NCBI GenBank assembly: GCA_964613585.1
Contig: CAZTHL010000007.1
Span: 1 to 64,000, forward strand
From: CAZTHL01 sp964613585
GTDB lineage: Bacteria; Pseudomonadota; Alphaproteobacteria; DSM-16000; Inquilinaceae
DNA length: 64,000 nucleotides
Direction: 5' to 3'
In this document: positions 8,097-16,376 of the stretch, one piece after another
Layout of the letters: the number at the start of each line of letters is the position of its first letter
How positions within the stretch are numbered: position 1 is the first letter of the stretch
Position numbers and translations under genes: made by a program
The notes under the pieces: model-generated
The model's input: only the letters and a program-made list of their open reading frames with translations
The model's database searches: none
Told to the model about the DNA's origin: nothing

Positions 8097-9098
8097 ATGA
8101 AGATCGTCCTGCTCGAGGTCGAGCCCTGGGAAGCCGAGACGTTCCGGCACCTGGAGCAACAGCACGAGCTTGTGCGCGAGCCCGGACCGCTTGACGAGGA
8201 GACCGCGGCCGCCCACGCGGACGCCGAGGTGGTATCCTGCTTCATTTATTCCCGGCTTGACCGGCCGGTGCTGAAGCGACTGAGCGGGGTCAAGCTGATC
8301 GCCACCCGCTCAACCGGCGTCGACCACATCGACATGGCGTTCTGCCGCGAGCGAGGCATCAAGATCGCCAACGTCCCGACCTACGGTGAGAACACCGTGG
8401 CCGAGCACGTGTTCGCGCTGCTTCTGACGATCAGCCATCACATGGTCGAGGCGGTCGACCGGACCCGTCGCGGCGACTTCTCTCAGGCCGGCCTGCACGG
8501 CTTCGACCTCATGGGCCGGGTCATGGGCGTCATCGGCACCGGGACCATCGGGCGGCATACGGCGCGCATCGCCCGCGGCTTCGGCATGGAGGTGCTGGCC
8601 TTCGACATCAAGCCCGATCCCGGAGCCGCCGAGGCCATCGGCTTTGTCTACAAGGAGATGAACGCGGTGCTGGGGGCGGCCGACGTCGTCTCGATCCACG
8701 TGCCGGGAAGCGCGAAGACGAAGCACCTGATCTCTGATGCCGAGTTCGCCGCGATGAAGCCGGGAGCGGTGCTGATCAACACCGCGCGCGGGCCGGTCGT
8801 CGACACCCGGGCCCTGCTGCGGGCGCTCGCCGACGGCCGGGTCGCGGCGGCCGGGCTCGACGTCCTGCCCGAGGAGCCGGTGATCCGCGAGGAGGCCGAG
8901 CTCCTGCGCAGCGCCTTCAGCCGCGAGCACAATCTCGAGGCGCTGCTGGCCGACCATATCCTGCTCAGGCTTCGCAACGTGGTCATCACCCCCCATAGCG
9001 CCTTCAACACGCGTGAGGCGGTGCAGCGCATCCTCGACACCACGCTGTTGAACATAGAAGGCTTCGTGGCGGACCGGCCGATCAATCTGGTCGGCTGA
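8097..9098 (+). CDS. D-2-hydroxyacid dehydrogenase, D-lactate dehydrogenase type
   Basis: This 333-residue protein belongs to the NAD-dependent D-isomer-specific 2-hydroxyacid dehydrogenases. It has the nucleotide-binding loop VIGTGTIGRHTARIA, catalytic Arg in NTARGPVVD, Glu in GLDVLPEEP and His in TPHSAFNTREA. The long EEAELLRSAFSREHNLEALLADH insert is typical of D-lactate dehydrogenases rather than glycerate dehydrogenases. Its position 36 bases after ppsA suggests it supplies pyruvate from D-lactate, or removes it. The substrate is inferred from family resemblance and context, and another 2-hydroxy acid is possible. Confidence 0.9.
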   Translation: MKIVLLEVEPWEAETFRHLEQQHELVREPGPLDEETAAAHADAEVVSCFIYSRLDRPVLKRLSGVKLIATRSTGVDHIDMAFCRERGIKIANVPTYGENTVAEHVFALLLTISHHMVEAVDRTRRGDFSQAGLHGFDLMGRVMGVIGTGTIGRHTARIARGFGMEVLAFDIKPDPGAAEAIGFVYKEMNAVLGAADVVSIHVPGSAKTKHLISDAEFAAMKPGAVLINTARGPVVDTRALLRALADGRVAAAGLDVLPEEPVIREEAELLRSAFSREHNLEALLADHILLRLRNVVITPHSAFNTREAVQRILDTTLLNIEGFVADRPINLVG

Positions 9099-9102
9099 CT
9101 CC

Positions 9103-9120
9103 GGCCGGCCGCGGCCGGCC
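9103..9120. terminator. GC-only palindrome after the ppsA operon
   Basis: GGCCGGCC-GC-GGCCGGCC forms a perfect dyad five bases after the dehydrogenase stop codon. It has no T-run and almost no loop, so it is only a weak terminator candidate. Confidence 0.3.
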
Positions 9121-9415
9121 TCCCGTTCGCAATCCCAAGCGACGCCCTCTGGGAAGACCTGCGCTCCGGCGTTTCCACCGGCCGGATCAGCGAGCACGGC
9201 CGGCCATCCGAACGGAGAGTGCGGCCAGAGCAACGCGCCCTGCCACAATCCGTCAGCAAGTCGTTCGCTACAAGAACATTTCCGTGAGAACCACGTTGTT
9301 TTCGCGTTAAGTGCCCGATACCTCGGTCATCCAGCAACAATGAACGGAGACAACGTAGGAGAGCAGCAAAAAAACGCTTTCCGATACCAGCAGATTAACA
9401 AGAGAGGCGAGAAAG
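9121..9415. other. Intergenic promoter region of the LuxR-type regulator
   Basis: There is no gene here. The right half (about 9265-9415) is clearly richer in A+T than its surroundings and ends in a GAGGCGAGAAAG ribosome site before the ATG at 9416, so it probably holds the regulator's promoter. I do not see a clean sigma-70 pair. Confidence 0.45.
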
Positions 9416-10180
9416 ATGAGCGATCCCGCCATCCAAAAGAGAATCTTCATCCTTATTGATCAGCACACGTTGACCAGGCATTGGATCGCCTCCTGGTTGG
9501 CCGACAATCTCGCGGAAGGCGAGTGCCGATACCTCAGGGATCCGAGCCAGCCGGATCCCGATGTGGACCGCGCCGAAGCGCCGGCCTTGCTTCTTCTGAA
9601 CCTGGGGGGCTCGGGCGCGTTCGACACCGATGCGCGAGAGGTCATTGAGCAATGCCGGCGGCGCTGGCCGGACACGCCGATCGTTGTGCTCTCCAGCCAG
9701 GACGAGATCAGCACGGTGGTCGAGGCGTTGAAGCTCGGAGTCCGAGGCTACCTGCCGTTCAGCCTCGATGCCGGCCTGGCGCTGGAGGCGATCCGCTTCG
9801 TGCTCGCCGGCGGGACCTTCATGCCGCCGAGCACCCTGGAGAAGGCGGCGAAGGCTGGCTATCCGCGCGCGGCCGGGGCGGCACCCGGCGTCAGCCGGAA
9901 CGAGACGGAACGCGCCCCGCCTCCTCCCGCGAACGGCACGGGGTTCGACCGGCCAGGCCAGCCCGCGGTCGTCGACGGCTTCACCCGGCGTCAGACGGAG
10001 GTGCTGCGCTGCCTTATCGAGGGCCACTCCAACAAGGAGATCGCCTATCGGCTGAATATGTGCGAGAGCACGGTTAAAGTTCACGTGCAGCATATTATGA
10101 AGAAGATCGGCGCGACCAATCGTACCCAGGTGGCCTTCATGACCCATCGCCTGTTTAACTTCAGCAGCTTCGACGCTTGA
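9416..10180 (+). CDS. LuxR/NarL-family regulator with a degenerate receiver domain
   Basis: The 254-residue protein has a CheY-like N-terminal domain (about 1-130), a Pro-rich linker, and a LuxR-type helix-turn-helix (about 188-245: TRRQTEVLRCLIEGHSNKEI, then ESTVKVHVQHIMKKI). The receiver lacks the phosphorylation pocket: only one acidic residue stands where DD is expected (ILIDQHT), the acceptor Asp strand reads LLLLNLGG, and the conserved Lys is Phe (GYLPFS). It is therefore probably regulated without phosphotransfer. It lies directly upstream of the exported-protein, C39 peptidase and barrel genes, so it is the likely local regulator. The target is inferred from position. Confidence 0.88.
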   Translation: MSDPAIQKRIFILIDQHTLTRHWIASWLADNLAEGECRYLRDPSQPDPDVDRAEAPALLLLNLGGSGAFDTDAREVIEQCRRRWPDTPIVVLSSQDEISTVVEALKLGVRGYLPFSLDAGLALEAIRFVLAGGTFMPPSTLEKAAKAGYPRAAGAAPGVSRNETERAPPPPANGTGFDRPGQPAVVDGFTRRQTEVLRCLIEGHSNKEIAYRLNMCESTVKVHVQHIMKKIGATNRTQVAFMTHRLFNFSSFDA

Positions 10181-10539
10181 TCGGGAGCGGCCGGTGGGGC
10201 ACGCCTGCCAGGCCTGTCGGCCTCCACCACGGGACCAGCCGAAGCCATGCGCTGACCGTTGCCATATCAGGGAACAGCATGCTTGGGCCGGCGCATCATT
10301 TGCGTGGGATGCTTGCGGTATCTATCAGAAAATGACCTAATTAATACTTTTTCTATAGATGATTAATCAGGTTGAAGTCCTGAAGAAATCTTACGGCTAA
10401 TGTCCGAATTTGCGCAGGGCAATGGCAACGCTAGTCTTGATCCTGCTTGCTCAGGGACGCCCGAGGTCAAGATGTCTTGAACCTGGATCGGGACGAGCCG
10501 ACGAGCAGGCCATCATGACATGCGAATACAAGGAGCGAG
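10181..10539. other. AT-rich intergenic region before the exported Tyr-rich protein
   Basis: The 359 bases contain no convincing gene. Positions 10310-10400 are strikingly AT-rich for this genome and hold the dyad at 10338-10373. The right end carries AGGAG just before the ATG at 10540. This is the likely control region for the exported-protein operon. Confidence 0.5.
10338..10373. promoter_or_regulatory. AT-rich inverted repeat, candidate operator
   Basis: CCTAATTAAT (10338-10347) and ATTAATCAGG (10364-10373) are inverted repeats with one mismatch, separated by 16 AT-rich bases. The dyad lies between a LuxR-family regulator gene and the exported protein at 10540. It could be an operator for that regulator. 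It has no T-run after it that would suggest a terminator. Confidence 0.4.
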
Positions 10540-10857
10540 ATGATGAGGAAGCTTGCTGCTTTGCTGGGCGGCGTCGCCATGCTCGGCCTGGTCGGTGTCG
10601 CGCAGGCCGATGAGCCGATGGCCCTCAGCGCCACGCAGATGGACCAGGTCACCGCCGGCTACGGCTACAAGGATTACGGCTACAAGGGCCATTACAAGAA
10701 GCACAAGTGCTTCCATTGCTTCGGCGATCATGTCGCCTACAGCGACTCCTACGCTTACGCCTATGGCCCGAGCACCTACGCCAACACCTACACCTACTCC
10801 GACACCGGCCGTCGTTATTCGATCGCGTCGGGCAGCTCCTACTCGCACTCCTACTGA
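10540..10857 (+). CDS. Small exported Tyr/Ser/Gly-rich protein with VTAG motif
   Basis: The 105-residue protein has a signal peptide (MMRKLAALLGGVAMLGLVGVAQA) followed at once by LSATQMDQVTAG. The mature part is dominated by Tyr, Ser, Gly and Lys (YGYKDYGYKGHYKKHK, a CFHC pair, then SDSYAYAYGPSTYANTYTYS). Low-complexity, aromatic-rich composition like this is seen in fibre-forming and adhesive proteins. A second exported protein at 13957-14523 carries the same motif after its signal peptide. I recognise no named family. I infer it is a substrate of the C39 peptidase and barrel encoded next. The ribosome site AGGAG fits the ATG at 10540 or 10543. Confidence 0.7.
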   Translation: MMRKLAALLGGVAMLGLVGVAQADEPMALSATQMDQVTAGYGYKDYGYKGHYKKHKCFHCFGDHVAYSDSYAYAYGPSTYANTYTYSDTGRRYSIASGSSYSHSY

Positions 10858-11001
10858 TTACCGGCTCAAGACGCCGCGTGTCGGGCGTCTCGGGAACACG
10901 CCTCCTTCGCGCCCGCGGAGGAGGCGTGCCTCCACCCTTGCCCGATCAAGGGCCGGCCTTTGGCGCGATCTGCCTTTGGCACGACCTGAAGGAACGCCGC
11001 C

Positions 11002-11703
11002 GTGTCAAAGCCCCGTCTGCTCCGGCGATGCAAGCGCCCTTGGGACGCGAGCACGCCACTGACGCGCATCGCCGTCATGGCCTTGCTCGTGCTTCCAGCC
11101 AGCCCGCTCCGGGCCGACCGCCCACCAGTGATGTCCATGCTTGAGATGCGCCGGGAGTCGGTTGTGGTCCAGGATTGGGACCTCAGCTGCGGCGCTGCCG
11201 CCCTGGCAACCATTCTCAAGTATCAGCACGGCGACCAGGTCAGCGAGCGTGACGTGGCGAGGGGGCTGATCGCGCGAGAAGAGTATCTGGCCGATCCAGA
11301 GCTCGTGCGACGCCGTCAGGGCTTCTCGCTGCTCGATCTGAAGCGGTTCACCGACCAGCGCGGCTATCGCGGCATCGGCCTCGGCCGCCTCACCCTTGAC
11401 GACCTGGTGTCGATGGCCCCGGTCATCGTGCCGGTCGACCTGCTCGGCTACGATCACTTCGTGATCTTTCGCGGCCTCTGGAAGGATCGGGTGCTGCTCG
11501 CCGACCCGGCCTACGGCAACCGAACCCTGCATGTCGACCGGTTCCGAAAGGCTTGGCACGAATGGCCGGAGATCGGCCACGTCGGCTTCGTGGTGCAAGA
11601 CGGCAACAATGAGGCAAATCCGGGACAGTTGTCGCCCGAGGCCGCCGATTTTCTTGTGCTCCCCGGACCAAGGCTGGATCATCGCGCCACAGCCGACGAG
11701 TAG
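11002..11703 (+). CDS. Periplasmic C39-family cysteine peptidase (FapD-like)
   Basis: The 233-residue protein starts at a GTG with AAGGAA 8 bases upstream. A signal or anchor segment (TRIAVMALLVLPASPLRA) precedes a single C39 papain-like domain. All catalytic positions are visible: Gln and Cys63 in QDWDLSCGAAALATIL, His152 in YDHFVIFRG and Asp168 in LADPAYG. There is no ABC-transporter fusion, unlike bacteriocin exporters. Stand-alone periplasmic C39 proteins occur as FapD in Pseudomonas functional-amyloid operons. Here it lies between an exported protein with a leader-like motif and an outer-membrane barrel, which suggests it processes the exported proteins. Confidence 0.85.
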   Translation: MSKPRLLRRCKRPWDASTPLTRIAVMALLVLPASPLRADRPPVMSMLEMRRESVVVQDWDLSCGAAALATILKYQHGDQVSERDVARGLIAREEYLADPELVRRRQGFSLLDLKRFTDQRGYRGIGLGRLTLDDLVSMAPVIVPVDLLGYDHFVIFRGLWKDRVLLADPAYGNRTLHVDRFRKAWHEWPEIGHVGFVVQDGNNEANPGQLSPEAADFLVLPGPRLDHRATADE

Positions 11704-11750
11704 CCCCGGGGCGCCGACGGCCGACAAGAGCCCGAGGATCGAGGCCGTCG

Positions 11751-12914
11751 ATGAGCACAGGGATTGGCGCCCGGCCGGCGCTGACCGCCATGGCGACCGC
11801 CGGCGCGGTGGTCCTGGCAGGAGGCCCCGCCGCGGCGCAGGCCGTCGCTCCCCCTTCAAGCGTGGAGCAGCTGCGCCAGGAGCTTGAGCAGCGCGACCAG
11901 ATCATCGCGGACCTTCTGCGACGGGTGCAGCAGCTCGAGCAGGCGCAAGGGGTCGAGCCGCCGCCGCCCGGGGCCGCGCCGCCGCCGCCCGAGGCTGCGC
12001 CGCCCGAGGCCCCGGCCGCGGAGCCGGAGCAGCCCGGTCCGGGCCAGGTCATCGTCGAGGAGGAGGAGATCGACCGGGCGCTGGAACGGTCTCTGGTCCA
12101 GGCCGGAGCGCTCCTGCTGGCTCCCGGCAGCCTGGAGGTCGAGCCAAGCTTCTTCTTCGCGCGAACCGAGGACGACTTCGCCACCGGCGTCCCCGTCGGC
12201 GGCGGCGCCGTGGCCGTCGGCGAGGTCGAGGATCGGCTCAACGAGTTCGAAGGAACCTTGACCTTTCGCCTCGGCCTGCCCTTCGACTCGCAGATTGACC
12301 TCGATGTTCCCTATGCCTGGAACGACCTGTCCACCACGACCTCGATTGACGGCGGCCTCGTCTCCGAGGACGCGGGCGGTGGCAACGGCTTCGGCGACGT
12401 GCTGCTGACCGGCTCCAAGACTTTCTTGCGCGAAGGCGCGTTCCGGCCCAGCCTGATTGGCTCGGTCACGTGGGACAGCAACACCGGTGAGGAGGAAGGC
12501 GGCGTGGCGCTGGGCAGCGGCTTCACCGAGATCAGCGGCGCGCTGACCGCCACCAAGACCCTGGACCCGCTGGTCTTCGTCGGCAGCTTCTCCTACGGCT
12601 CGACCTTCGAAGAGGATGATGTCGACCCGGGCGACGAGGTCGGCCTCAGCTTCGGCGCCGTCCTGGCGACCAGCCCGGAGACCTCGCTCAGCGCGTTCGT
12701 TTCGCAATCGTTCCAGAAGGAGGCGGAGATCGGCGGCGTTGCCCTCGATGGCTCGGACGATCTCGAGGCGACCCTCACCCTGGGCGCCGCCACGATCATC
12801 GCGCCACGAACGCTGCTCAGCATCGATGCCGGGGTAGGGCTGACCGACGATGCCGCGGACTATTCGGTGCTGGTATCCTTGCCCATCCGCTTCGACACCG
12901 GCTTTCTGCGATGA
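11751..12914 (+). CDS. Outer-membrane beta-barrel transporter with N-terminal coiled coil (FapF-like)
   Basis: The 387-residue protein has a signal peptide (about 1-29), a short coiled coil (VEQLRQELEQRDQIIADLL, about 38-60), a Pro/Ala-rich linker, and a C-terminal domain (about 105-387) of alternating polar and hydrophobic strands with acidic turns, as in meta-pathway-type outer-membrane transporters. This arrangement of coiled coil, linker and barrel is the layout of FapF, the trimeric exporter of Fap amyloid subunits. It starts 47 bases after the C39 peptidase on the same strand. I am confident of the barrel; the Fap comparison rests on architecture and neighbours. Confidence 0.8.
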   Translation: MSTGIGARPALTAMATAGAVVLAGGPAAAQAVAPPSSVEQLRQELEQRDQIIADLLRRVQQLEQAQGVEPPPPGAAPPPPEAAPPEAPAAEPEQPGPGQVIVEEEEIDRALERSLVQAGALLLAPGSLEVEPSFFFARTEDDFATGVPVGGGAVAVGEVEDRLNEFEGTLTFRLGLPFDSQIDLDVPYAWNDLSTTTSIDGGLVSEDAGGGNGFGDVLLTGSKTFLREGAFRPSLIGSVTWDSNTGEEEGGVALGSGFTEISGALTATKTLDPLVFVGSFSYGSTFEEDDVDPGDEVGLSFGAVLATSPETSLSAFVSQSFQKEAEIGGVALDGSDDLEATLTLGAATIIAPRTLLSIDAGVGLTDDAADYSVLVSLPIRFDTGFLR

Positions 12915-13239
12915 CCGGGACGCGCGTGTCCAGGTGCCTCAGGGTGCCGCTCAGCGTCGACCCGGAACGCGCGCGTCGGGGAACCTTGGCCGCGAACGCG
13001 CGCTGATGGCGCCGAGGCAGCTGCGCGGAGCCGCCCGGGCGGGTCGTGAGGGACCGCCGCCGATGATTTCGGCGAGCCGGTCACATCAGTCCTTGAGGAA
13101 ACCGGCAGCCTCGGCGGGCGAAGTGTTGGCGGGCGCGCCCCACGCCGAGCCGACGCGTCATCCCGTCGGCTCGGCGGAACAACACGCGACGTGCCGCTCC
13201 GGCGGGAGATTGGGGTGGGCCCCCAGTTGCACAGGACCG
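12915..13239. other. Intergenic region with a GC-rich repeat module
   Basis: I see no credible gene in these 325 bases; the open frames are GC-driven and compositionally odd. The right half contains a copy of the third repeat module at 13126-13180. Confidence 0.5.
13126..13180. repeat. Dispersed repeat, GC-rich module (copy 1)
   Basis: GGCGGGCGCGCCCC followed by GCCGAGCCGACG and GTCGGCTCGGCGG matches modules at 13726-13793, 30896-30975 and 44768-44849. The two GAGCC/GGCTC parts form an inverted repeat. Confidence 0.6.
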
Positions 13240-13617
<378 letters not shown>

Positions 13618-13618
13618 G

Positions 13619-13854
13619 GTGTTTCCGGGCTAGGTGGCAGCGCCGGCCCGGTCCCCTGCCCCGCCACCGACCGTGTGCATAATGCCAGCGAGCCAAGGGC
13701 TTCAGCCATCGGCTCGCGATGTCATGCCCGGGCGGCGACAGGGTTGGTGGGCGCTTCCCCGGCCGAGCCGCGGGTCGACCCTCCGGCTCGGCGGTATAGG
13801 CTGGCCCGACGGGGAGCAGGACGGTGCCGATACCGCGTCCGGCGGAAACGCTCT
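13619..13854. repeat. Long composite copy of the GTTTCCG-ended repeat
   Basis: The left end reads GTTTCCGGGCTAGGTGGCAG two bases after the stop at 13617; the right end reads ACCGC-GTCCG-GCGGAAACGC. Between them lie a 30-bp GCGAGCC palindrome (13688-13717) and a GC-rich module (13726-13793). It fills nearly all of the 339-base gap between convergent genes, where I see no gene. Confidence 0.7.
13688..13717. repeat. 30-bp GCGAGCC palindrome (copy 1)
   Basis: GCGAGCCAAGGGC and GCCATCGGCTCGC are inverted around a TTCA centre. Similar copies lie at 17755-17784, 30866-30895 and 33046-33075. Confidence 0.7.
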
Positions 13855-13956
13855 GGCCGCGTTGAGGGCGCGCGCCGGTACGAGCGGACCCTCTCCCGCC
13901 TTCCACGGGCCCGCTGCCGCGACCACGGCCGGCATGCGGGCACCAGCCCCGGACGA

Positions 13957-14523
13957 CTACCGGCGCGTGACGATGATGCCGTTGCTGACCGAGAGGGCGC
14001 CGTTGGCGGTTTGATGCGTCCGGTTGACGACACGCTGACGGAGCACCGGGGCGTCGCCATCGACCGTCGTATCGGCGAACGCGACCCCGCCGTCCGTGCC
14101 GACGGCGAACGCAACGCCGAAGCCGAGAGAGACCGTGAGCCGTCGGGTCTCGATGGATCGCGTGTCGATGCGCGTGCGGGCATTCCCGTCACCGAAGGCT
14201 TCCGCGTCGGCGAAGGCCTGCACGGAGCTGCCGGGAACGGAGGACCCACCGGTGGTCGTGGCACGGGCGCCATCGCTGCCGACGGCACTGGCGCCTCCGA
14301 CGGCTCCGGCGCGGCGCAGGGCGCGGCCGTCGAAGCTCGCGGTGTCGGTCCGCGTGACGGCGGCCGTCCGCCGGCCGAGCCCCAAGGCATCGGCGCGGAC
14401 TCCGGCTTGGGCCCCGCCGGCCGTGACGGCATCGAGCTGATCGCGGTCGAGCTGCACCGGCTGAGCCGAAGCCGATGCGGCGGCCAACGCCAGCATCACC
14501 GTCGGCAAAAGGAAAGCTCGCAT
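13957..14523 (-). CDS. Exported Ala/Gly/Thr-rich protein with VTAGG motif
   Basis: The 188-residue protein starts at an ATG (14523) behind GGAGG. A signal peptide (MRAFLLPTVMLALAAASASA) is followed by QLDRDQLDAVTAGG, closely matching the motif at the same place in the protein at 10540. The rest is rich in Ala, Gly, Thr, Asp and Arg with short-chain, probably beta-forming stretches (GARATTTGGSSVPGSSVQAF, LGFGVAFAVGTDGGVAFA). No family is recognised. It faces the barrel operon from the other side of the repeat element. I infer it is a second client of the C39 peptidase and barrel. Confidence 0.7.
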   Translation of the reverse strand: MRAFLLPTVMLALAAASASAQPVQLDRDQLDAVTAGGAQAGVRADALGLGRRTAAVTRTDTASFDGRALRRAGAVGGASAVGSDGARATTTGGSSVPGSSVQAFADAEAFGDGNARTRIDTRSIETRRLTVSLGFGVAFAVGTDGGVAFADTTVDGDAPVLRQRVVNRTHQTANGALSVSNGIIVTRR

Positions 14524-15297
14524 CGGATTTCCTCCAATCCAGTAAAGCTCCTGGGCAAGCATTCAAACAGAACGAACTCTCTTTGGTGTTTCCACGACGC
14601 TGTCGGCTTCGCATAACATAGATGGCTTTCCCGATACGATTAGTGCTTTGGTGCACTCGGCAGAAGAAGTATTGGGCGGCGGCCAATGTCGGAACAGGAC
14701 GAAGCGCCGGCCGTGAACAGACCTCAGGCTTCGGGTGTCGACGCGTTTCCGACATCGAGCATCGTTGCACATGAGAACATGAGCGGGTGACGGAGCGCGG
14801 ATCGGCAAAGAGGGGCCCGGCTGCATGAGCCGGCTCGTCCCACCGTCAAGGGCGCCGGCTTCGTGCCTTGACGCCGGTCGCCCGAAGCCATGGCTGCTCG
14901 GGGTCCCCGGCCAGAGCGCGGAACGTGCAGAGCGGGACCATCCCGGTCCGCTCGGCCGGGAAGGCTGCGTCGCCGCACGTTTTGCAAGCTGTCGATCGGA
15001 AGGGGAGCCCGCTCGATCACACGGCCGCCAAAGTCCGCGTTGATCTTGCCCGACCCTCGGCTTGCATGGATCGTCACGGTTCCCCGTCTCGCCGGCGGGT
15101 GGCATATTTCGGTCGACAGCGGTACGGCTTTCCGTGGCCGGTCGCCGATCGGGGTCAGCGCCGGTGTCACGAGTTGGCGCGGGCCTGTTGAAAGCTCAGG
15201 GGGCCGGATCACCTGTGCAGCCGAGCCCGCCCGGGTTCGGGAATACTCATCAGCCGCCCGCCGGGCGGCCGTCACGGCGAGGCGACGCGTCACGCTC
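14524..15297. other. Large divergent intergenic region
   Basis: The 774 bases separate the exported VTAGG protein from ccmG. About 14560-14690 is AT-richer and probably holds the promoter of the minus-strand gene. Long open frames cross the rest on both strands, but their translations are rich in Arg, Pro and Ser with no domain or signal peptide, so I call no gene. Confidence 0.45.
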
Positions 15298-15852
15298 ATG
15301 AAGACGTCCACGAAGCGGCTTCTGTTCATCCTGCCCCTGGTGCTCTTCCTCGGGGTCGTTGTCTGGGCCTCCATTCCTCTGATCCGCGGGGACGATCCGC
15401 GCGTGCTGCCATCGAGCCGCGTCGGCAAGCCGGCGCCGGACTTCGAGTTGGCACCCTTGCCGGGCCACGAGGCCGGCCTGTCGCGCGCCGACCTGGGCGG
15501 CGAGCCCGTCCTGGTCAATGTCTTCGCCAGCTGGTGCGTGCCCTGTCTGGCTGAGCATCCGCTGCTCACGAAGCTGGCCCGAGAGGACGGGGTCACGATT
15601 TACGGGATCAACTACAAGGACCGACCCCGGGACGCGCTCGAATGGCTTGAGGAACACGGCAACCCCTATGCCCGTATCGGCACCGACCGCGACGGGCGGA
15701 CCGGCATTGACTGGGGTGTGTACGGGGTGCCGGAGACCTTCTTGATCGATAAGGACGGATGGGTACGCTACCGTCATGCCGGTCCGCTCACGCCCACGCT
15801 GGTCGAGCAGCTGATCCTGCCGATGCTTCTGGATCTGCAGAAGGAAGTCTGA
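15298..15852 (+). CDS. ccmG: Thiol:disulfide interchange protein DsbE/CcmG
   Basis: CcmG keeps apocytochrome c cysteines reduced for haem attachment in the periplasm. The 184-residue protein has an N-terminal anchor (LLFILPLVLFLGVVVWASI) and a thioredoxin fold with the redox pair in FASWCVPCLAEHP and the cis-Pro region YGVPETFLID. The open frame extends upstream, but the conserved protein starts at the ATG at 15298. It is the first gene of a ccmG-ccmH-ccmI operon and its stop overlaps the ccmH start (TGATG). Confidence 0.95.
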   Translation: MKTSTKRLLFILPLVLFLGVVVWASIPLIRGDDPRVLPSSRVGKPAPDFELAPLPGHEAGLSRADLGGEPVLVNVFASWCVPCLAEHPLLTKLAREDGVTIYGINYKDRPRDALEWLEEHGNPYARIGTDRDGRTGIDWGVYGVPETFLIDKDGWVRYRHAGPLTPTLVEQLILPMLLDLQKEV

Positions 15853-16376
15853 TGCCCATGGTGCGATCCGACGGCCGCCGCCGCCGTCCCACCCTACCCG
15901 GGCCGGCGGCCGCGGCAGGCCTCGTTGTCGGGCTCCTGCTCCTCATGCTGGCCGAAGCCGCGCCAGCGCTCGAGCCATCCGAAAGGCTGACCGACCCGGC
16001 TCTCGAGGAGCGCGCCCGTGACATTTCCGCTGAGCTGCGGTGCCTTGTCTGCCCGAACCAGTCGATCGACGATTCGAACGCGCCCCTGGCCCGCGACCTG
16101 CGCGTCCTTGTGCGCGAACGGCTGGAGGCCGGCGACAGCGACGACGAGGTGATGGCCTTCGTCACCGACCGCTACGGCGACTTCGTCCGGCTCAATCCGC
16201 CGTTCCAGCCCAATACCTGGCTGCTCTGGCTCGGCCCGGCCGGACTGCTTCTCCTGGGCGCCGCCGCCGTGGCCGCGCTGGCGGCGCGCCGACGCCGAGC
16301 CGCGGCCGAGGTCCCATTGACCGACGAGGAACGGCAGCGGCTGGCCGCGCTGCTCGACGACGGCAGGCGGCCATGA
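15852..16376 (+). CDS. ccmH: Cytochrome c-type biogenesis protein CcmH
   Basis: CcmH is a membrane-anchored thiol-disulfide protein that handles the CxxCH motif of apocytochrome c. The 174 residues include a basic start, a signal or anchor (about 15-37), the signature LRCLVCPNQSIDDSNAPLA with the two active cysteines (the usual Gln after the second Cys is Pro), and a C-terminal membrane span (WLLWLGPAGLLLLGAAAV). Its ATG overlaps the ccmG stop and its stop overlaps the ccmI ATG (ATGA), so translation of the operon is coupled. Confidence 0.95.
   Translation: MPMVRSDGRRRRPTLPGPAAAAGLVVGLLLLMLAEAAPALEPSERLTDPALEERARDISAELRCLVCPNQSIDDSNAPLARDLRVLVRERLEAGDSDDEVMAFVTDRYGDFVRLNPPFQPNTWLLWLGPAGLLLLGAAAVAALAARRRRAAAEVPLTDEERQRLAALLDDGRRP

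Noticed and set aside
5406..8216. 936-residue minus-strand open frame opposite ppsA
   Set aside because: It mirrors the real PEP synthase gene; high G+C removes stops on the opposite strand and the translation is Arg/Ala/Gly/Asp-rich with no domain.
12850..13239. N-terminal extension of the exported protein at 13240
   Set aside because: The extra 130 codons overlap the end of the barrel gene and a repeat module, and have no signal or domain.
13675..14616. 313-residue plus-strand frame over the VTAGG gene
   Set aside because: The minus-strand frame has a ribosome site, a signal peptide and the shared motif; the plus frame starts in a repeat.
14724..15596. 290-residue minus-strand frame in and beside ccmG
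   Set aside because: It is mostly Arg/Ser/Pro low-complexity, overlaps the ccmG N-terminus and has no ribosome site.
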